50,928 nucleotides of DNA from Bryobacterales bacterium (GTDB taxonomy: Bacteria; Acidobacteriota; Terriglobia; Bryobacterales; Bryobacteraceae): assembly GCA_003135055.1 (NCBI GenBank), contig PLDF01000245.1:1-50928 (forward strand), given 5' to 3'. The notes under the pieces are model-generated. The model ran no database searches and had not been told where the DNA came from. It was given only the letters and a program-made list of their open reading frames with translations. Positions 1-8,124 of this stretch are shown in pieces. The stretch's first letter is position 1; each line of letters starts with the position of its first letter. The position numbers and the translations under genes are program-made.

Positions 1-294
1 AATTCCTGCATTGCCTACTACGTGAGGACTACCAACCAGATAAACCTGATCAACGACGCCGGCACGGCTATTTTGTCGTCGGCGGCGCCAGGGGCGGCAG
101 TGACGCTGAGCAACAGTCAGTGCTCCATCAATATGGCCGCTGCGACCGTCACGCCGTCGGGGACGGATCTGACCGTGAACCTGCCGGTGACGTTCACGGG
201 GGCGTTCGCCGGAGCGAAAGGCATCTTCATGTTTGCGTCGGGGTTGAGCGCCAACAGCGGATGGCAGTCGATGGGTACTTGGACTGTGCCTTAG
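1..294 (+). CDS. C-terminal end of a secreted acidobacterial protein (partial)
   Basis: The reading frame is open from the first base and ends at TAG 292-294, so only the last 97 residues of a longer protein are visible. The piece starts NSCIAYYVRTTNQ, contains LINDAGTA and LSNSQCSI, and ends GWQSMGTWTVP. From memory, this pattern (N-S-C ... DAGTA ... NSQC ... GTWTVP) is a recurring C-terminal module of large extracellular Ig-like or repeat proteins in Solibacter-type Acidobacteriota; its function is not known to me. A GTG at 22 is in frame but is very unlikely to be the start, because the module begins before it. A degraded copy of its first part follows at about 429-490. Confidence 0.7.
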   Translation, partial: NSCIAYYVRTTNQINLINDAGTAILSSAAPGAAVTLSNSQCSINMAAATVTPSGTDLTVNLPVTFTGAFAGAKGIFMFASGLSANSGWQSMGTWTVP

Positions 295-428
295 GCATTC
301 GCGCTTTGAGATTTGCTACATAGCAGAGAAAATGGCGGATGCGACGAATAAGCCCTGTAGCCCCAATTTGCGGAGCGCTTGTGCCACGTCCGCCTCCGGA
401 ATCCGGCGAAAACCCTTCGTTCCTGGCT

Positions 429-490
429 GCTCTACTACGCGAGGGCCGCGAACCAGATATTCCTGCTCAACGACGCCGGCACGGTAAAGC
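429..490 (+). pseudogene. Fossil of the same C-terminal module
   Basis: About 55 bp matches the start of the module at 13-68 at roughly 80 percent identity. The shared block runs from CTACTACG through AACCAGATA to TCAACGACGCCGGCACGG. Read in the right frame it gives LYYARAANQIFLLNDAGT, the same motif as the complete copy. After DAGT the similarity stops and no open frame continues the module. I read it as the relic of a second gene or of a duplicated 3' end. Confidence 0.6.
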
Positions 491-588
491 GCCCAAATCG
501 ACGCACCGCAACGACGGCGGTGGCAAGGATATGGGTTCAAGGCGGCAAGGTTATGGGTTTTGCCGCAAAATCCTTAGCGCCCGACAGC

Positions 589-644
589 GCCGGCTTGAAA
601 GCCGGCGGCAGCCAGGATTGGCGCCAGGATCGGCCGCCCCACAA
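589..644 (-). repeat. Double-hairpin repeat, divergent copy
   Basis: It contains GCCGGCTTGAAAGCCGGC (one stem-loop) followed by GGCAGCCAGGATTGGC and, after a small insertion, GGCCGCCCCACAA. It is the reverse orientation of the element at 39034, 41309 and 45819, and carries about ten extra bases between the second stem and the CCCC end. Confidence 0.7.
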
Positions 645-896
645 TTTGTGCAGAATGGCCGCGGGTATGCCATCCTGCGCGGCGGTTGCAACGCATCTCA
701 CCCCTCCCACTGCCCCGCCACTCGCACACCTGTGTCTACTCCGCCACAGCCTTTCCCCCAATTCAACCATGCGCGCCCGCCTCTGTTTTGGCACAATAGA
801 AGGTCGGCGTGCCGTGGGCGGCGTTTTGGACTGACAGGTGCATCACAAGTCTTCCGTCATCCCAAAACGGCCGCAATTTCTATCGATGAGGTATTC

Positions 897-2036
897 GTGA
901 AGATTGATCGAACCGGCTTTCTCTGTCTATACCTGTTAAGCAGTTTCGCGACGGCATACGCGAACCCGCAGCAGCAGTCGCCCCAGGTCCCGTCACCGGT
1001 ACAATTAGCCGCCACGGCGGACGACGGCGCGCCTCAGCAGAATCCAACGGCGCAGAATCCAACTACACAGAGCCCAACGTCACCGATCCCCCCCACGCAG
1101 AACCCTACCGCGCCGGCTCCGCAGACCCAGAACCCCACCACTCAGGCGCCTCCCACGCAAGCTCCCCCGGCGCAGACTCCGGCTCCGCAAGCTTCACCCG
1201 ACCAGCCTACATCCACGGCTCCCATCGTCGTCGCGCCGCCCGAGCTGCCCAAGTACCCTGACGTCCGCCTGCCCGGCGAGTATGGCTTCTACATCGGCGT
1301 CGACGGCTGGACCCCGCAGGAGCAGCCGATTTTCAACCATGGCCGCAATTCCGGCATCATCTATAACTCGTACGTGACTTTCCAGGGCAAGGCCAAGATA
1401 GGCAAAGGCGCCGAGTTCGGTATCGCTCTCGGGTTGCACAACTCACTGCATCTTTCCTACCTCGAAACGCGCGCCGCGGGCGATTTCACCACGCCCGTCA
1501 TATTGGCCGTGGCTGGAGGCCAGACCTATGCGGCCGGCACCTTGGTCTCCACCGATCACAATATTCAGGCTGTGAAGCTTTCGTTCGATTACCTTACGTG
1601 GCCCTATCCCGTCGAAAGCCGCAAATTCCGCCTGAAGACGCTTTATCAGGTTCAGTACGTGGCGGCTAAAGCCGGTTTTGACGCGCCCCTTTTGCCTCTG
1701 GTGGATGCCAATGGCAACATCATCCTCGATTCCAGCGGCAACCCAATCAGCTACGCCGCATCGGAAACCAAATGGTTCATTCTACCCACGTTCGGCGTCA
1801 GCGCCACCCAGTACCTCACGCGCTATATCCGCCTCGAAGCCAGCGCCGATGGCTTCGCGATTCCGCATCACTCCACGCTTTACGAGGGAGAATCCACGCT
1901 CAACGTCCGCGTCAGCCATTTCGAGCTGCGCGGCGGGGCCAAGTTGTTCCACTTCAAGACCTCGACCTCCCAGGATTTTTACCTGAAAGGTACGCTGGCC
2001 TCGGTTTTCTTCGGGATTCGCTGGTATTCAAGATAG
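897..2036 (+). CDS. Secreted protein with Pro/Gln/Thr/Asn-rich linker and predicted outer-membrane barrel
   Basis: Predicted 379 residues. The start is GTG 897, chosen because GAGG lies five bases upstream and the next residues form a signal peptide (LCLYLLSSFATAYA). The longer upstream frame is random. Residues about 40-115 are low complexity, with repeats of the type QNPTxQ/APPTQ (DNA repeats near 1030-1200). From about residue 120 (RLPGEYGFYIGVDGW) the chain has alternating polar/aromatic strands, as in an outer-membrane beta-barrel, and ends FFGIRWYSR. I do not recognise a named family. The linker could span the periplasm or anchor to peptidoglycan, which is inference. The last 83 bp overlap the end of rluB on the other strand. 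Confidence 0.7.
   Translation: MKIDRTGFLCLYLLSSFATAYANPQQQSPQVPSPVQLAATADDGAPQQNPTAQNPTTQSPTSPIPPTQNPTAPAPQTQNPTTQAPPTQAPPAQTPAPQASPDQPTSTAPIVVAPPELPKYPDVRLPGEYGFYIGVDGWTPQEQPIFNHGRNSGIIYNSYVTFQGKAKIGKGAEFGIALGLHNSLHLSYLETRAAGDFTTPVILAVAGGQTYAAGTLVSTDHNIQAVKLSFDYLTWPYPVESRKFRLKTLYQVQYVAAKAGFDAPLLPLVDANGNIILDSSGNPISYAASETKWFILPTFGVSATQYLTRYIRLEASADGFAIPHHSTLYEGESTLNVRVSHFELRGGAKLFHFKTSTSQDFYLKGTLASVFFGIRWYSR
1030..1200 (+). repeat. Degenerate in-gene repeats encoding QNPT/APPTQ units
   Basis: A run of imperfect 12-21 bp units such as CAGAATCCAAC, CAGAACCCTAC and CAGAACCCCAC encodes a proline-rich, glutamine-rich linker. Units keep the reading frame and vary mostly at third positions. Such tracts can change length by slippage. 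Confidence 0.6.
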
Positions 2037-2793
2037 AGCCATTCCCGCTTGCCCGGCCGCCCAGCGCCACAATCTCTTCCGGCGTCAGTGCCCGCCACTT
2101 GCCGATCGGCAACTCGTCGATCCGCACCGGCCCGATCGCCGTTCGCACCAGCTTCGAGACCTTGCTGCCCACCGCTTCCAGCATCCGCCGCACTTGGCGG
2201 TTGCGGCCTTCGGTGATGGTCAGATCGAGAAACGAATGCCCGGCGCTATCGCGCACCCGCCGGACTTCCGCGGGCCGCGCCGGCCCGTCGTCCAATTCGA
2301 CGCCGCGCCGCAATTGCTCCATCTGCTCCTCTCTCACAGGCGGGGAAGCCTTGACCCGGTACGTCTTCGCCACCTTGTGCTCGGGGTTCATCACGCGCTC
2401 GGCAAACGCGGTGTCGTTGGTCATGATCAGCAGGCCGCTGGTGTCCAGATCGAGGCGGCCCACGGGCGAAAGCCACGCGCCGGCATCCGTAACCAGGTCA
2501 TATACCGTTAGACGGCCCTCGGGGTCGCCGTAGCTGGTGAGATACCCTTTGGGTTTGTACAACAGAATGTAAAGTTTGGCCGCGCTCTGCAAGGGCTTGC
2601 CGTCGAGCGTGATGCGGTCGCGTTCCAGATCCACCCAGTGATCCGCATCTTTGACGATTTTCCCGTTCACCCGAACCCTTCCGGCTCCAATCCAGCTTCT
2701 GGCATCCGTTCTGGAACCGATCCCATGCTTGGAAAACACTCTCTCTAAAGTTTTCAGCGGGCGCTGGCGGCTCGATCCGGGCTTTTCAGGCAT
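1954..2793 (-). CDS. rluB: 23S rRNA pseudouridine synthase, RluB/RsuA family
   Basis: 279 residues. An N-terminal S4 RNA-binding domain (about 12-70: LERVFSKHGIGSRTDARSWI ... RVRVNGKIV) is followed by the RsuA/RluB/E/F catalytic domain. The catalytic aspartate is in the signature GRLDLDTSGLLI, and EGRNRQVRRMLEAVG is the other family motif. Family knowledge: converts a uridine of rRNA, for RluB U2605 of 23S RNA, to pseudouridine. Assignment to RluB rather than RsuA, RluE or RluF is by general resemblance. The tail beyond about residue 245 is basic and not conserved; it is antisense to the end of the barrel gene. It is divergent from the amidohydrolase, with 28 bp between starts. Confidence 0.88.
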   Translation of the reverse strand: MPEKPGSSRQRPLKTLERVFSKHGIGSRTDARSWIGAGRVRVNGKIVKDADHWVDLERDRITLDGKPLQSAAKLYILLYKPKGYLTSYGDPEGRLTVYDLVTDAGAWLSPVGRLDLDTSGLLIMTNDTAFAERVMNPEHKVAKTYRVKASPPVREEQMEQLRRGVELDDGPARPAEVRRVRDSAGHSFLDLTITEGRNRQVRRMLEAVGSKVSKLVRTAIGPVRIDELPIGKWRALTPEEIVALGGRASGNGSILNTSESRRKPRPAYLSGKNPGRSRS

Positions 2794-2821
2794 GATGTCC
2801 TAAGACAATTATTGCTGCATT

Positions 2822-4102
2822 TTGGTGCTACCGTATGGGGGTGGGAACTATCGTACGGCACTTACACTGATTCGCGGCGCGCGCCAACTGCTCACGCTGC
2901 GCGGACCTGCCACTCCCCGATGCGGGTCAGCCCTTAATGAGCTTAATATCATTCAAGACGGCGCGCTGCTGATTCGCGACGGAGTGCTGAAGGAAGTCGG
3001 TCTTTCGCGCCGCGTCGAGAATGTGGCGGAGGCGCGCCACGCGGTGGAAATCAACGCGTCCGGAAAGGTGGTGATGCCTTGCTTCGTCGATTGCCACACG
3101 CATCTGGCCTATCCGCCGCCCGGGGTTTCGGACGACGATCGCGCTACGGCCACGCGGACTCTCATCGCGGCCACCGGGAAGCGCACGGCCGCACGCTGGC
3201 GGGTCCACCTGGAGGCCATGGTTCGCCACGGCACCACCACCGCGGAGATCAAGACGGGCGTGGGCCCGGATGCCTTGGCCGACTTTAAGCTTCTACGCAT
3301 GCTCGCCAAGCTGCAATTCGAGCCGCTGGATATTGTGACGACGTTTCTGTTCCGGCTGCCGCCCGCCGATGGATGGGGCGAAGCCGAGTGCGACGAGTTC
3401 ACCGGCATGGTGTGCCGCGAGCTGCTGCCCAAGATCCGCCAGCGCAAATTGGCCCGTTTCGCCGATGTCGCATGGAACCCCGCTTCCGCCCACCATGCGC
3501 GCTTCTTGCGCTATCTGGGCGCCGCCTGCAAATTGGGATTCCACTGCAAGATGCATGCCGACCAGGATCATGCGGCCGCCGCCATCGTGATGGCTATGCA
3601 ACACCGGGCGGTGAGCGTCAGCCATCTGGAACAGGCCGCCAGTTCGGAAGCGCCGCTCATAGCCGGTTCCGGAACCATCGCCACACTGTTGCCCAGTGCG
3701 TCATTCTACACGGCGGCTGGAAACGCGCCGGCGCGCGCGCTGGTGGATGCCGGCGTGCCCATCGCCCTCGGCAGCGACTTTCATCCCATCCACAGCCCCA
3801 CGCTCAATATGCAGACGGTGGTGGCGCTGGCCTCTTTGCGCCTCGGGCTCACGCCCGCCGAGGCCATCAGCGCCGCTACCATCAACGGGGCGCACGCGCT
3901 CGGCTGCGGCAGCCGGACCGGTTCGCTGGAACCGGGCAAATCGGCCGACGTGGCGATTCTCAACGTATCCGATTATCGCGACCTGGCCAATCACCTCGGA
4001 ACGAATCTGGTTCACACTACCATGAAGGGCGGGGCCGTGATTTACCGGGAAGGCGAAGTGGGCGTGCGCAGCGGCCCGCGCGCCGGCCCGGTGCTACACT
4101 GA
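2822..4102 (+). CDS. Amidohydrolase related to imidazolonepropionase (HutI-like)
   Basis: Up to 426 residues. The start is uncertain: TTG 2822 and GTG 2825 are both possible and no clear ribosome-binding site is seen; homology begins at LTLIRGARQLLTLRG. Metal-ligand motifs of the amidohydrolase superfamily are present: DCHTHL in strand 1, KMHADQ, SHLEQA and GSDFHP. The fold, the inter-domain layout and the C-terminal LEPGKSADVAIL fit HutI, which opens 4-imidazolone-5-propanoate in histidine degradation. However, no hutU, hutH or hutG is nearby, so the substrate is open. The M28 peptidase follows after 42 bp on the same strand. Confidence 0.75.
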   Translation: MVLPYGGGNYRTALTLIRGARQLLTLRGPATPRCGSALNELNIIQDGALLIRDGVLKEVGLSRRVENVAEARHAVEINASGKVVMPCFVDCHTHLAYPPPGVSDDDRATATRTLIAATGKRTAARWRVHLEAMVRHGTTTAEIKTGVGPDALADFKLLRMLAKLQFEPLDIVTTFLFRLPPADGWGEAECDEFTGMVCRELLPKIRQRKLARFADVAWNPASAHHARFLRYLGAACKLGFHCKMHADQDHAAAAIVMAMQHRAVSVSHLEQAASSEAPLIAGSGTIATLLPSASFYTAAGNAPARALVDAGVPIALGSDFHPIHSPTLNMQTVVALASLRLGLTPAEAISAATINGAHALGCGSRTGSLEPGKSADVAILNVSDYRDLANHLGTNLVHTTMKGGAVIYREGEVGVRSGPRAGPVLH

Positions 4103-4144
4103 AAGACACTTCAATCATATTGGCGAGTTAGTCAGGAGTTAGTC

Positions 4145-5728
4145 ATGCGTTCCGGGAATTCGCGGTTCTTTATGTTGTTCACGGGCCTGTTGTTCACGGC
4201 GCTATTATTCACGGCTCTGGGCGGCTCCCAGGCTCTGGCGCAAGCGCCGCTCACGCGCCTGAATCCCGCGGTCAAGCAGATCGTGGATCAAGTGTCGGAA
4301 GAGCGCATCAGCGCCACCATGAAAAGGCTGGGAGAATTCGGCACGCGCTACGTGGGCTCCGAGCAGGATAGCGAAACGCGCGGCATCGGCGCCGCGCAAC
4401 GCTGGATCGAGGCGCAATTCAAGAGTTACAGCCCCAAGCTGCAAGTCAGCCTCGACAAGTTCACGGTGAAGAAGAGCCAGCGCCTTCCCAAAGACGTGGA
4501 TCTGGCCAACATTGTGGCCGTGCTTCCGGGCACAACCGATAAAGACCGCTACGTAATCATAGGCGGCCACTACGATTCCATCGCCTCCAAGCGCGGTCCC
4601 GGCACGCCGAACACCAACGACGATGGCCCGCGCACCGCGGCCGAGCTTGAGCCTAACGCTCCCGGCGTGGCCGACGACGCCAGCGGCACCGCCGCCGTGA
4701 TGGAGCTGGCGCGCGTGATGAGCCAGTACGATTTCGATAAATCCATCGTTTTCGTCGCCTTCGCCGCCGAAGAGATCGGACTTAACGGCAGCAAGAATTA
4801 TGCGGATGAGGCGAAAGCCAAGAACATGACGATCGAGGCCATGCTCAACAACGACATCATCGGCACCGATGTCTCCGGCAACGGCAGCTCGGCGAACAAT
4901 CGCGTCCGCCTGTTCTCCGAAGGGCCCGAAGATTCGCCCTCGCGCGCGCTGGCCCGCTACGTCAAGGAGACCGCCGAGCGCTATCTGCCTTCCATGACGG
5001 TGGACATGATCTTCCGCCGCGACCGCTTCAGCCGCGGCGGGGACCACACCTCGTTCACGCACGATGGATACGCGGCCGTGCGCTTCACCACGCCCAGCGA
5101 GAACTACGCCAATCAACACACCGCCACCGACACATTCGCCAGCTCGTCGCCGGCCTACACCACTCGCGTAGCCAAGATGAATGCGGCCGCGCTGGCGAGC
5201 CTGGCGCTGGCCCCCAAGCCGCCGGTAGTCACAGCGCCGCGCGGACAAGGAGGCTTCGGCGGCCGCGGCGGACGAGGTGGGGATGCAGCGGGTGCGAACG
5301 CAGCGGGCGCGCAGGCGGGCGGGGCGCAGGGAGCATCCGCGACATCGGCGCCGGCTCTCACTCCGGAACAGCAACAGCAGCGGCGCGCGGCCGCGGCTAA
5401 CCGTCCCGGCCTGGCCCGAGGCAAGACCGGTTACGACGCTGCATTGCGCTGGGCCAATCCCAATCCGGAGCCCGATCTGGCCGGCTACGCTGTGGTGATT
5501 CGCGATACCACATCGCCCGTGTGGCAGCGCGAAATCTATGTGGGCAACGTCACCGAATACACCATTCCCGATCTCTCGATCGACGACGTGGTGATCGGCG
5601 TCAAGGCCATCGATAAGGACGGCAACCAGAGCCTGGTCTCCGCTTACGAGCAAGGCGGAACCACCACGCCGCAGCGCGCCGCGGATGGCGCCGCCGGCGC
5701 CGCGGCCGGTCCCGGCGGGCGGCAGTAG
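4145..5728 (+). CDS. Secreted M28-family zinc aminopeptidase with C-terminal Fn3-like domain
   Basis: 527 residues, ATG 4145 with AGGAG six bases upstream. Signal peptide about 1-32 (LLFTALLFTALGGSQALAQ). The M28 two-zinc site is complete: GGHYDS, ADDASG, AAEEIG, NNDIIG and GGDHTSF. Family knowledge: removal of N-terminal residues from peptides, outside the cytoplasm. About residues 365-420 are a Gly/Ala/Gln-rich linker (GGRGGRGG). The last 100 residues (GYDAALRWANPNPEPDLAGY ... VIGVKAIDKDGNQSLVS) resemble a fibronectin type III or carbohydrate-binding fold. Probably scavenges peptides from the environment; specificity cannot be read from sequence. Confidence 0.88.
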   Translation: MRSGNSRFFMLFTGLLFTALLFTALGGSQALAQAPLTRLNPAVKQIVDQVSEERISATMKRLGEFGTRYVGSEQDSETRGIGAAQRWIEAQFKSYSPKLQVSLDKFTVKKSQRLPKDVDLANIVAVLPGTTDKDRYVIIGGHYDSIASKRGPGTPNTNDDGPRTAAELEPNAPGVADDASGTAAVMELARVMSQYDFDKSIVFVAFAAEEIGLNGSKNYADEAKAKNMTIEAMLNNDIIGTDVSGNGSSANNRVRLFSEGPEDSPSRALARYVKETAERYLPSMTVDMIFRRDRFSRGGDHTSFTHDGYAAVRFTTPSENYANQHTATDTFASSSPAYTTRVAKMNAAALASLALAPKPPVVTAPRGQGGFGGRGGRGGDAAGANAAGAQAGGAQGASATSAPALTPEQQQQRRAAAANRPGLARGKTGYDAALRWANPNPEPDLAGYAVVIRDTTSPVWQREIYVGNVTEYTIPDLSIDDVVIGVKAIDKDGNQSLVSAYEQGGTTTPQRAADGAAGAAAGPGGRQ

Positions 5729-5832
5729 CGTATGGCGATGGGCGCGGCGGCCCGAAGGTCGGGATCGTCGATGCCATCGCCCACACCATCGCCGCCAACC
5801 ACGGCAAGAGTGTTTGGGTAACCTGGATAGCG
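5729..5832 (+). other. Coding-like remnant in frame with the DUF2971 gene
   Basis: The 104 bases between the peptidase and the next gene translate, in the frame of the ATG at 5833, to YGDGRGGPKVGIVDAIAHT followed by IAANHGKSVWVTWIA. There is no stop before the ATG and no usable start codon in the fragment. It has the high third-position GC of resident genes, unlike the gene that follows. It may be the 3' piece of a lost gene joined to the DUF2971 insertion. I do not recognise the family. Confidence 0.35.
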
Positions 5833-6699
5833 ATGATGGACCCGATTTCTAAGGTGTTGAGATCAAGGCCAACGGGACTGCTGTATCACTACACTGACGC
5901 CAAAGGACTCATCGGGGTGATCGAGAGTCGGCAGCTCTGGGCAAGCAATGTCATGCATCTTAATGATGCAAGTGAGTTTGTGCAGGCAGTTAGAATTATG
6001 AGGGCGGAGATTGCTCAGAGACTGAGGGACGATCCATCCGGTCTAGACCCGGAGTGGTGCGGTTTATTGAGTGAAATGGAAAGCGAAGACGACGAGTCGT
6101 ACTACCGCACCAGCCGTCCGTTTGTCGCGTCATTTTCCGAAAACGAGGACCAGCTTAGTCAATGGCGGGCATATTGCCCGAACGGCAATGGCTTTGCAAT
6201 AGGGTTTAGCTATTCAGATCTGGCCTACCTTATGAAGATTACGGGGTTTCGACTGGTGAAATGTGTGTATGGGCCGGATGAGCAATCGATATTGGTACGC
6301 GCATCGATGGCGTATTTCGATCGGATGCGTCAAAGATCAAGGTCTATTAAAGGTTTTAAGGCTTTAGGTCTTCTGTTAAGCTCAGGAGCGAAAGCTGGCG
6401 CCGCCCTAGCTGGAATCAAGAATGAAGGTTTTGTGGAAGAAAAGGAGTGGAGGCTGGTTGGTGACACGGGTGCACAAGCTAGGCTAAAACATCGACCTGG
6501 GCGGTTTGGAGTGCTGCCGTACTGCGAGCTTCCTCTATGCGTGTCCGGGGAGAAGATGCCTTTTCATCATGTAGTCGTTGGTCCAAACGTGGAACCAAGA
6601 ATCACCAAAAACGCGGTGTGGAAAATGTTGCAAGAAACGCTCGGTGCAGACTTCGAACTGAGCAGGGTTGTTATCTCTCGTATTCCGTTCCGATACTAA
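5833..6699 (+). CDS. DUF2971 family protein
   Basis: 288 residues. The N-terminus LYHYTDAKGLIGVIESRQLW, the block NDASEF, and FVASFSENEDQLSQWRAYCP with GFAIGFS are the DUF2971 signature. The C-terminal GFVEEKEWRLV also fits. The family is widespread, of unknown function, and often found in variable genome parts next to defence or mobile genes. Base composition is visibly lower in GC than in both neighbours, with more A/T at third positions, which suggests transfer. A start at the second ATG (5836) is equally possible. No partner gene is adjacent on this strand. Confidence 0.8.
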   Translation: MMDPISKVLRSRPTGLLYHYTDAKGLIGVIESRQLWASNVMHLNDASEFVQAVRIMRAEIAQRLRDDPSGLDPEWCGLLSEMESEDDESYYRTSRPFVASFSENEDQLSQWRAYCPNGNGFAIGFSYSDLAYLMKITGFRLVKCVYGPDEQSILVRASMAYFDRMRQRSRSIKGFKALGLLLSSGAKAGAALAGIKNEGFVEEKEWRLVGDTGAQARLKHRPGRFGVLPYCELPLCVSGEKMPFHHVVVGPNVEPRITKNAVWKMLQETLGADFELSRVVISRIPFRY

Positions 6700-6876
6700 G
6701 ATCGAGTTGATCGAGTTTGTCGCCAGTCACTACGCCGTACCCACTGTCCGAGCGGTCACGCGGCCTCCGCCATCCTACGGAATTGTCGACGTCCGATGCG
6801 GCGCCTCTGGGGTAACTCAAAGTCACTCATTGATTCCGGACAGTGGTTTTTTGGGGCGTCCATCTCGAGCGAGGAC

Positions 6877-6932
6877 CGAAGCGCGTTCACACGAGTGTGA
6901 ACGCTGCACGCAGGAGTGCGTGCGCCACGAGC
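6877..6932 (-). repeat. Palindromic intergenic repeat, family C
   Basis: It contains the perfect palindrome GTTCACACGAGTGTGAAC followed by a second hairpin, GCACGCAGGAGTGCGTGC, then GCCACGAG. The same element in opposite orientation is at 45890-45958, and part of it recurs at 15790-15880. It lies between the convergent DUF2971 and mqnE genes, where a stem-loop could also stop transcription. Confidence 0.65.
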
Positions 6933-6977
6933 TACTAGCCACCAACAACTAGCAACTAAGCAGGCGGCTTACAGACC

Positions 6978-8108
6978 TTATACCAGAACCGTAAATGTGG
7001 CTTCCGTCCGCTCCACCGGGCGGTAAAGCGTGTCGCGCTCCATGGGTACGCGGCCGGCTCGGCGGATCAACTGGAGCAACTCGGCGCGGCGCAGGCCTTG
7101 TACCGTGGTTGCGCCGGCGTCGTGGTAGATGCGCTCTTCCACAATGGTGCCGTCCAGATCGTCGGCGCCGAAACGCTGCGCCACTTGCGCGATCCGCGGG
7201 GTCATCATCACCCAGTAAGCCTTGATGTGCGGAATGTTGTCGAGCATCAGGCGCGAAACCGCGATGTTCTTGATGTCGTCGAATCCCGTGGTCTTGGGGA
7301 CGTGGTGCAGCGCGGTGTTGTCGGGATGAAACGCCAGCGGGATGAAGGTGACAAAGCCATGAGTCTCGTCCTGCAATTCGCGCAGGCGCACTAAGTGATC
7401 GGCGCGGTCCTCTTCGTTTTCGATGTGGCCGTAGAGCATGGTGCAGTTCGACCGCAACCCCAAGCTATGCGCCACGCGCGCGGTTTCCAGCCACTCGTTG
7501 CCATCGATCTTGTGGTCGCAGATGATGCGGCGCACGCGCTCGTGGAAAATTTCGGCGCCGCCGCCGGGCAGCGAATCCATGCCGGCGTCGCGCAGGCGCT
7601 CCAGAGTTTCGCGCACGGAAATCTTCTGGCGGCGCGCCAGATACGCGATCTCAACCATGGTGAAGGCCTTCAGATGCACCTGCGGAAAGCGCTGCTTCAG
7701 GCCGCGCAGCATCTGGCAGTACCAATCGAGCGTAAGCTCGGGATGCAGACCGCCGACAATGTGAAACTCGGTGACGGCTTCGCTCCAACCTTCACCGGCG
7801 CGATGCCACACCTCTTCGAGCGACATGGTGTAGGCTTTCGGATCGCGCACCTTCTTGCCGAAGGCGCACAGGCGGCAGCTTGCCACGCAGACGTCGGTGG
7901 GGTTGATATGGCGGTTGACGTTGAAATACGTGGTGTCGCCGTGCAGGCGCTCGCGCACCAGGTTAGCCATGTAGCCCAGCGCCAGAATGTCCTGGCTGCG
8001 GTAGAGCGTAACGCCGTCGTCGAAAGACAGGCGCTCGCCCGCTTCCACTTTGTCGCGGATGGGCAGCAGGCGGGGGTCGTCGATGTGAACTTCGATGGCG
8101 CGTGGCAT
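6978..8108 (-). CDS. mqnE: Aminofutalosine synthase (radical SAM)
   Basis: 376 residues. The radical-SAM cluster cysteines are C74, C78 and C81 in HINPTDVCVASCRLCAF; the preceding HINPT block points to MqnE rather than MqnC. Further family blocks are EFHIVGGLHPEL, LPGGGAEIF, TMLYGHIE and FIPLAFHP. Known reaction: joins chorismate-derived 3-[(1-carboxyvinyl)oxy]benzoate to the adenosyl radical, giving aminofutalosine, in the futalosine route to menaquinone. Directly follows mqnP (16 bp gap), so the two are probably one transcript. The other mqn genes are not in this window. Confidence 0.9.
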   Translation of the reverse strand: MPRAIEVHIDDPRLLPIRDKVEAGERLSFDDGVTLYRSQDILALGYMANLVRERLHGDTTYFNVNRHINPTDVCVASCRLCAFGKKVRDPKAYTMSLEEVWHRAGEGWSEAVTEFHIVGGLHPELTLDWYCQMLRGLKQRFPQVHLKAFTMVEIAYLARRQKISVRETLERLRDAGMDSLPGGGAEIFHERVRRIICDHKIDGNEWLETARVAHSLGLRSNCTMLYGHIENEEDRADHLVRLRELQDETHGFVTFIPLAFHPDNTALHHVPKTTGFDDIKNIAVSRLMLDNIPHIKAYWVMMTPRIAQVAQRFGADDLDGTIVEERIYHDAGATTVQGLRRAELLQLIRRAGRVPMERDTLYRPVERTEATFTVLV

Positions 8109-8124
8109 AAGGCTACAGGTCGGG

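Larger units (their letters stand above)
295..896. other. Gene-poor stretch of 600 bp with fossils
   Basis: No convincing gene lies here. Frames that stay open upstream of 897 have no good start and compositionally random translations. The stretch holds the module fossil at 429-490 and a divergent copy of the double-hairpin repeat at 589-644. The last 50 bases lead into the barrel gene, with a GAGG ribosome-binding sequence at 888-891. Confidence 0.5.

Noticed and set aside
339..896. N-terminal extension of the barrel protein by 186 codons
   Set aside because: The extension crosses the module fossil and a repeat, has no ribosome-binding site, and places the clear signal peptide in the middle of the protein.
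4205..5653. 482-codon open frame opposite the M28 peptidase
   Set aside because: It is antisense to a clearly real gene, with low-complexity Arg/Gly/His-rich translation; a shadow of high-GC coding sequence.
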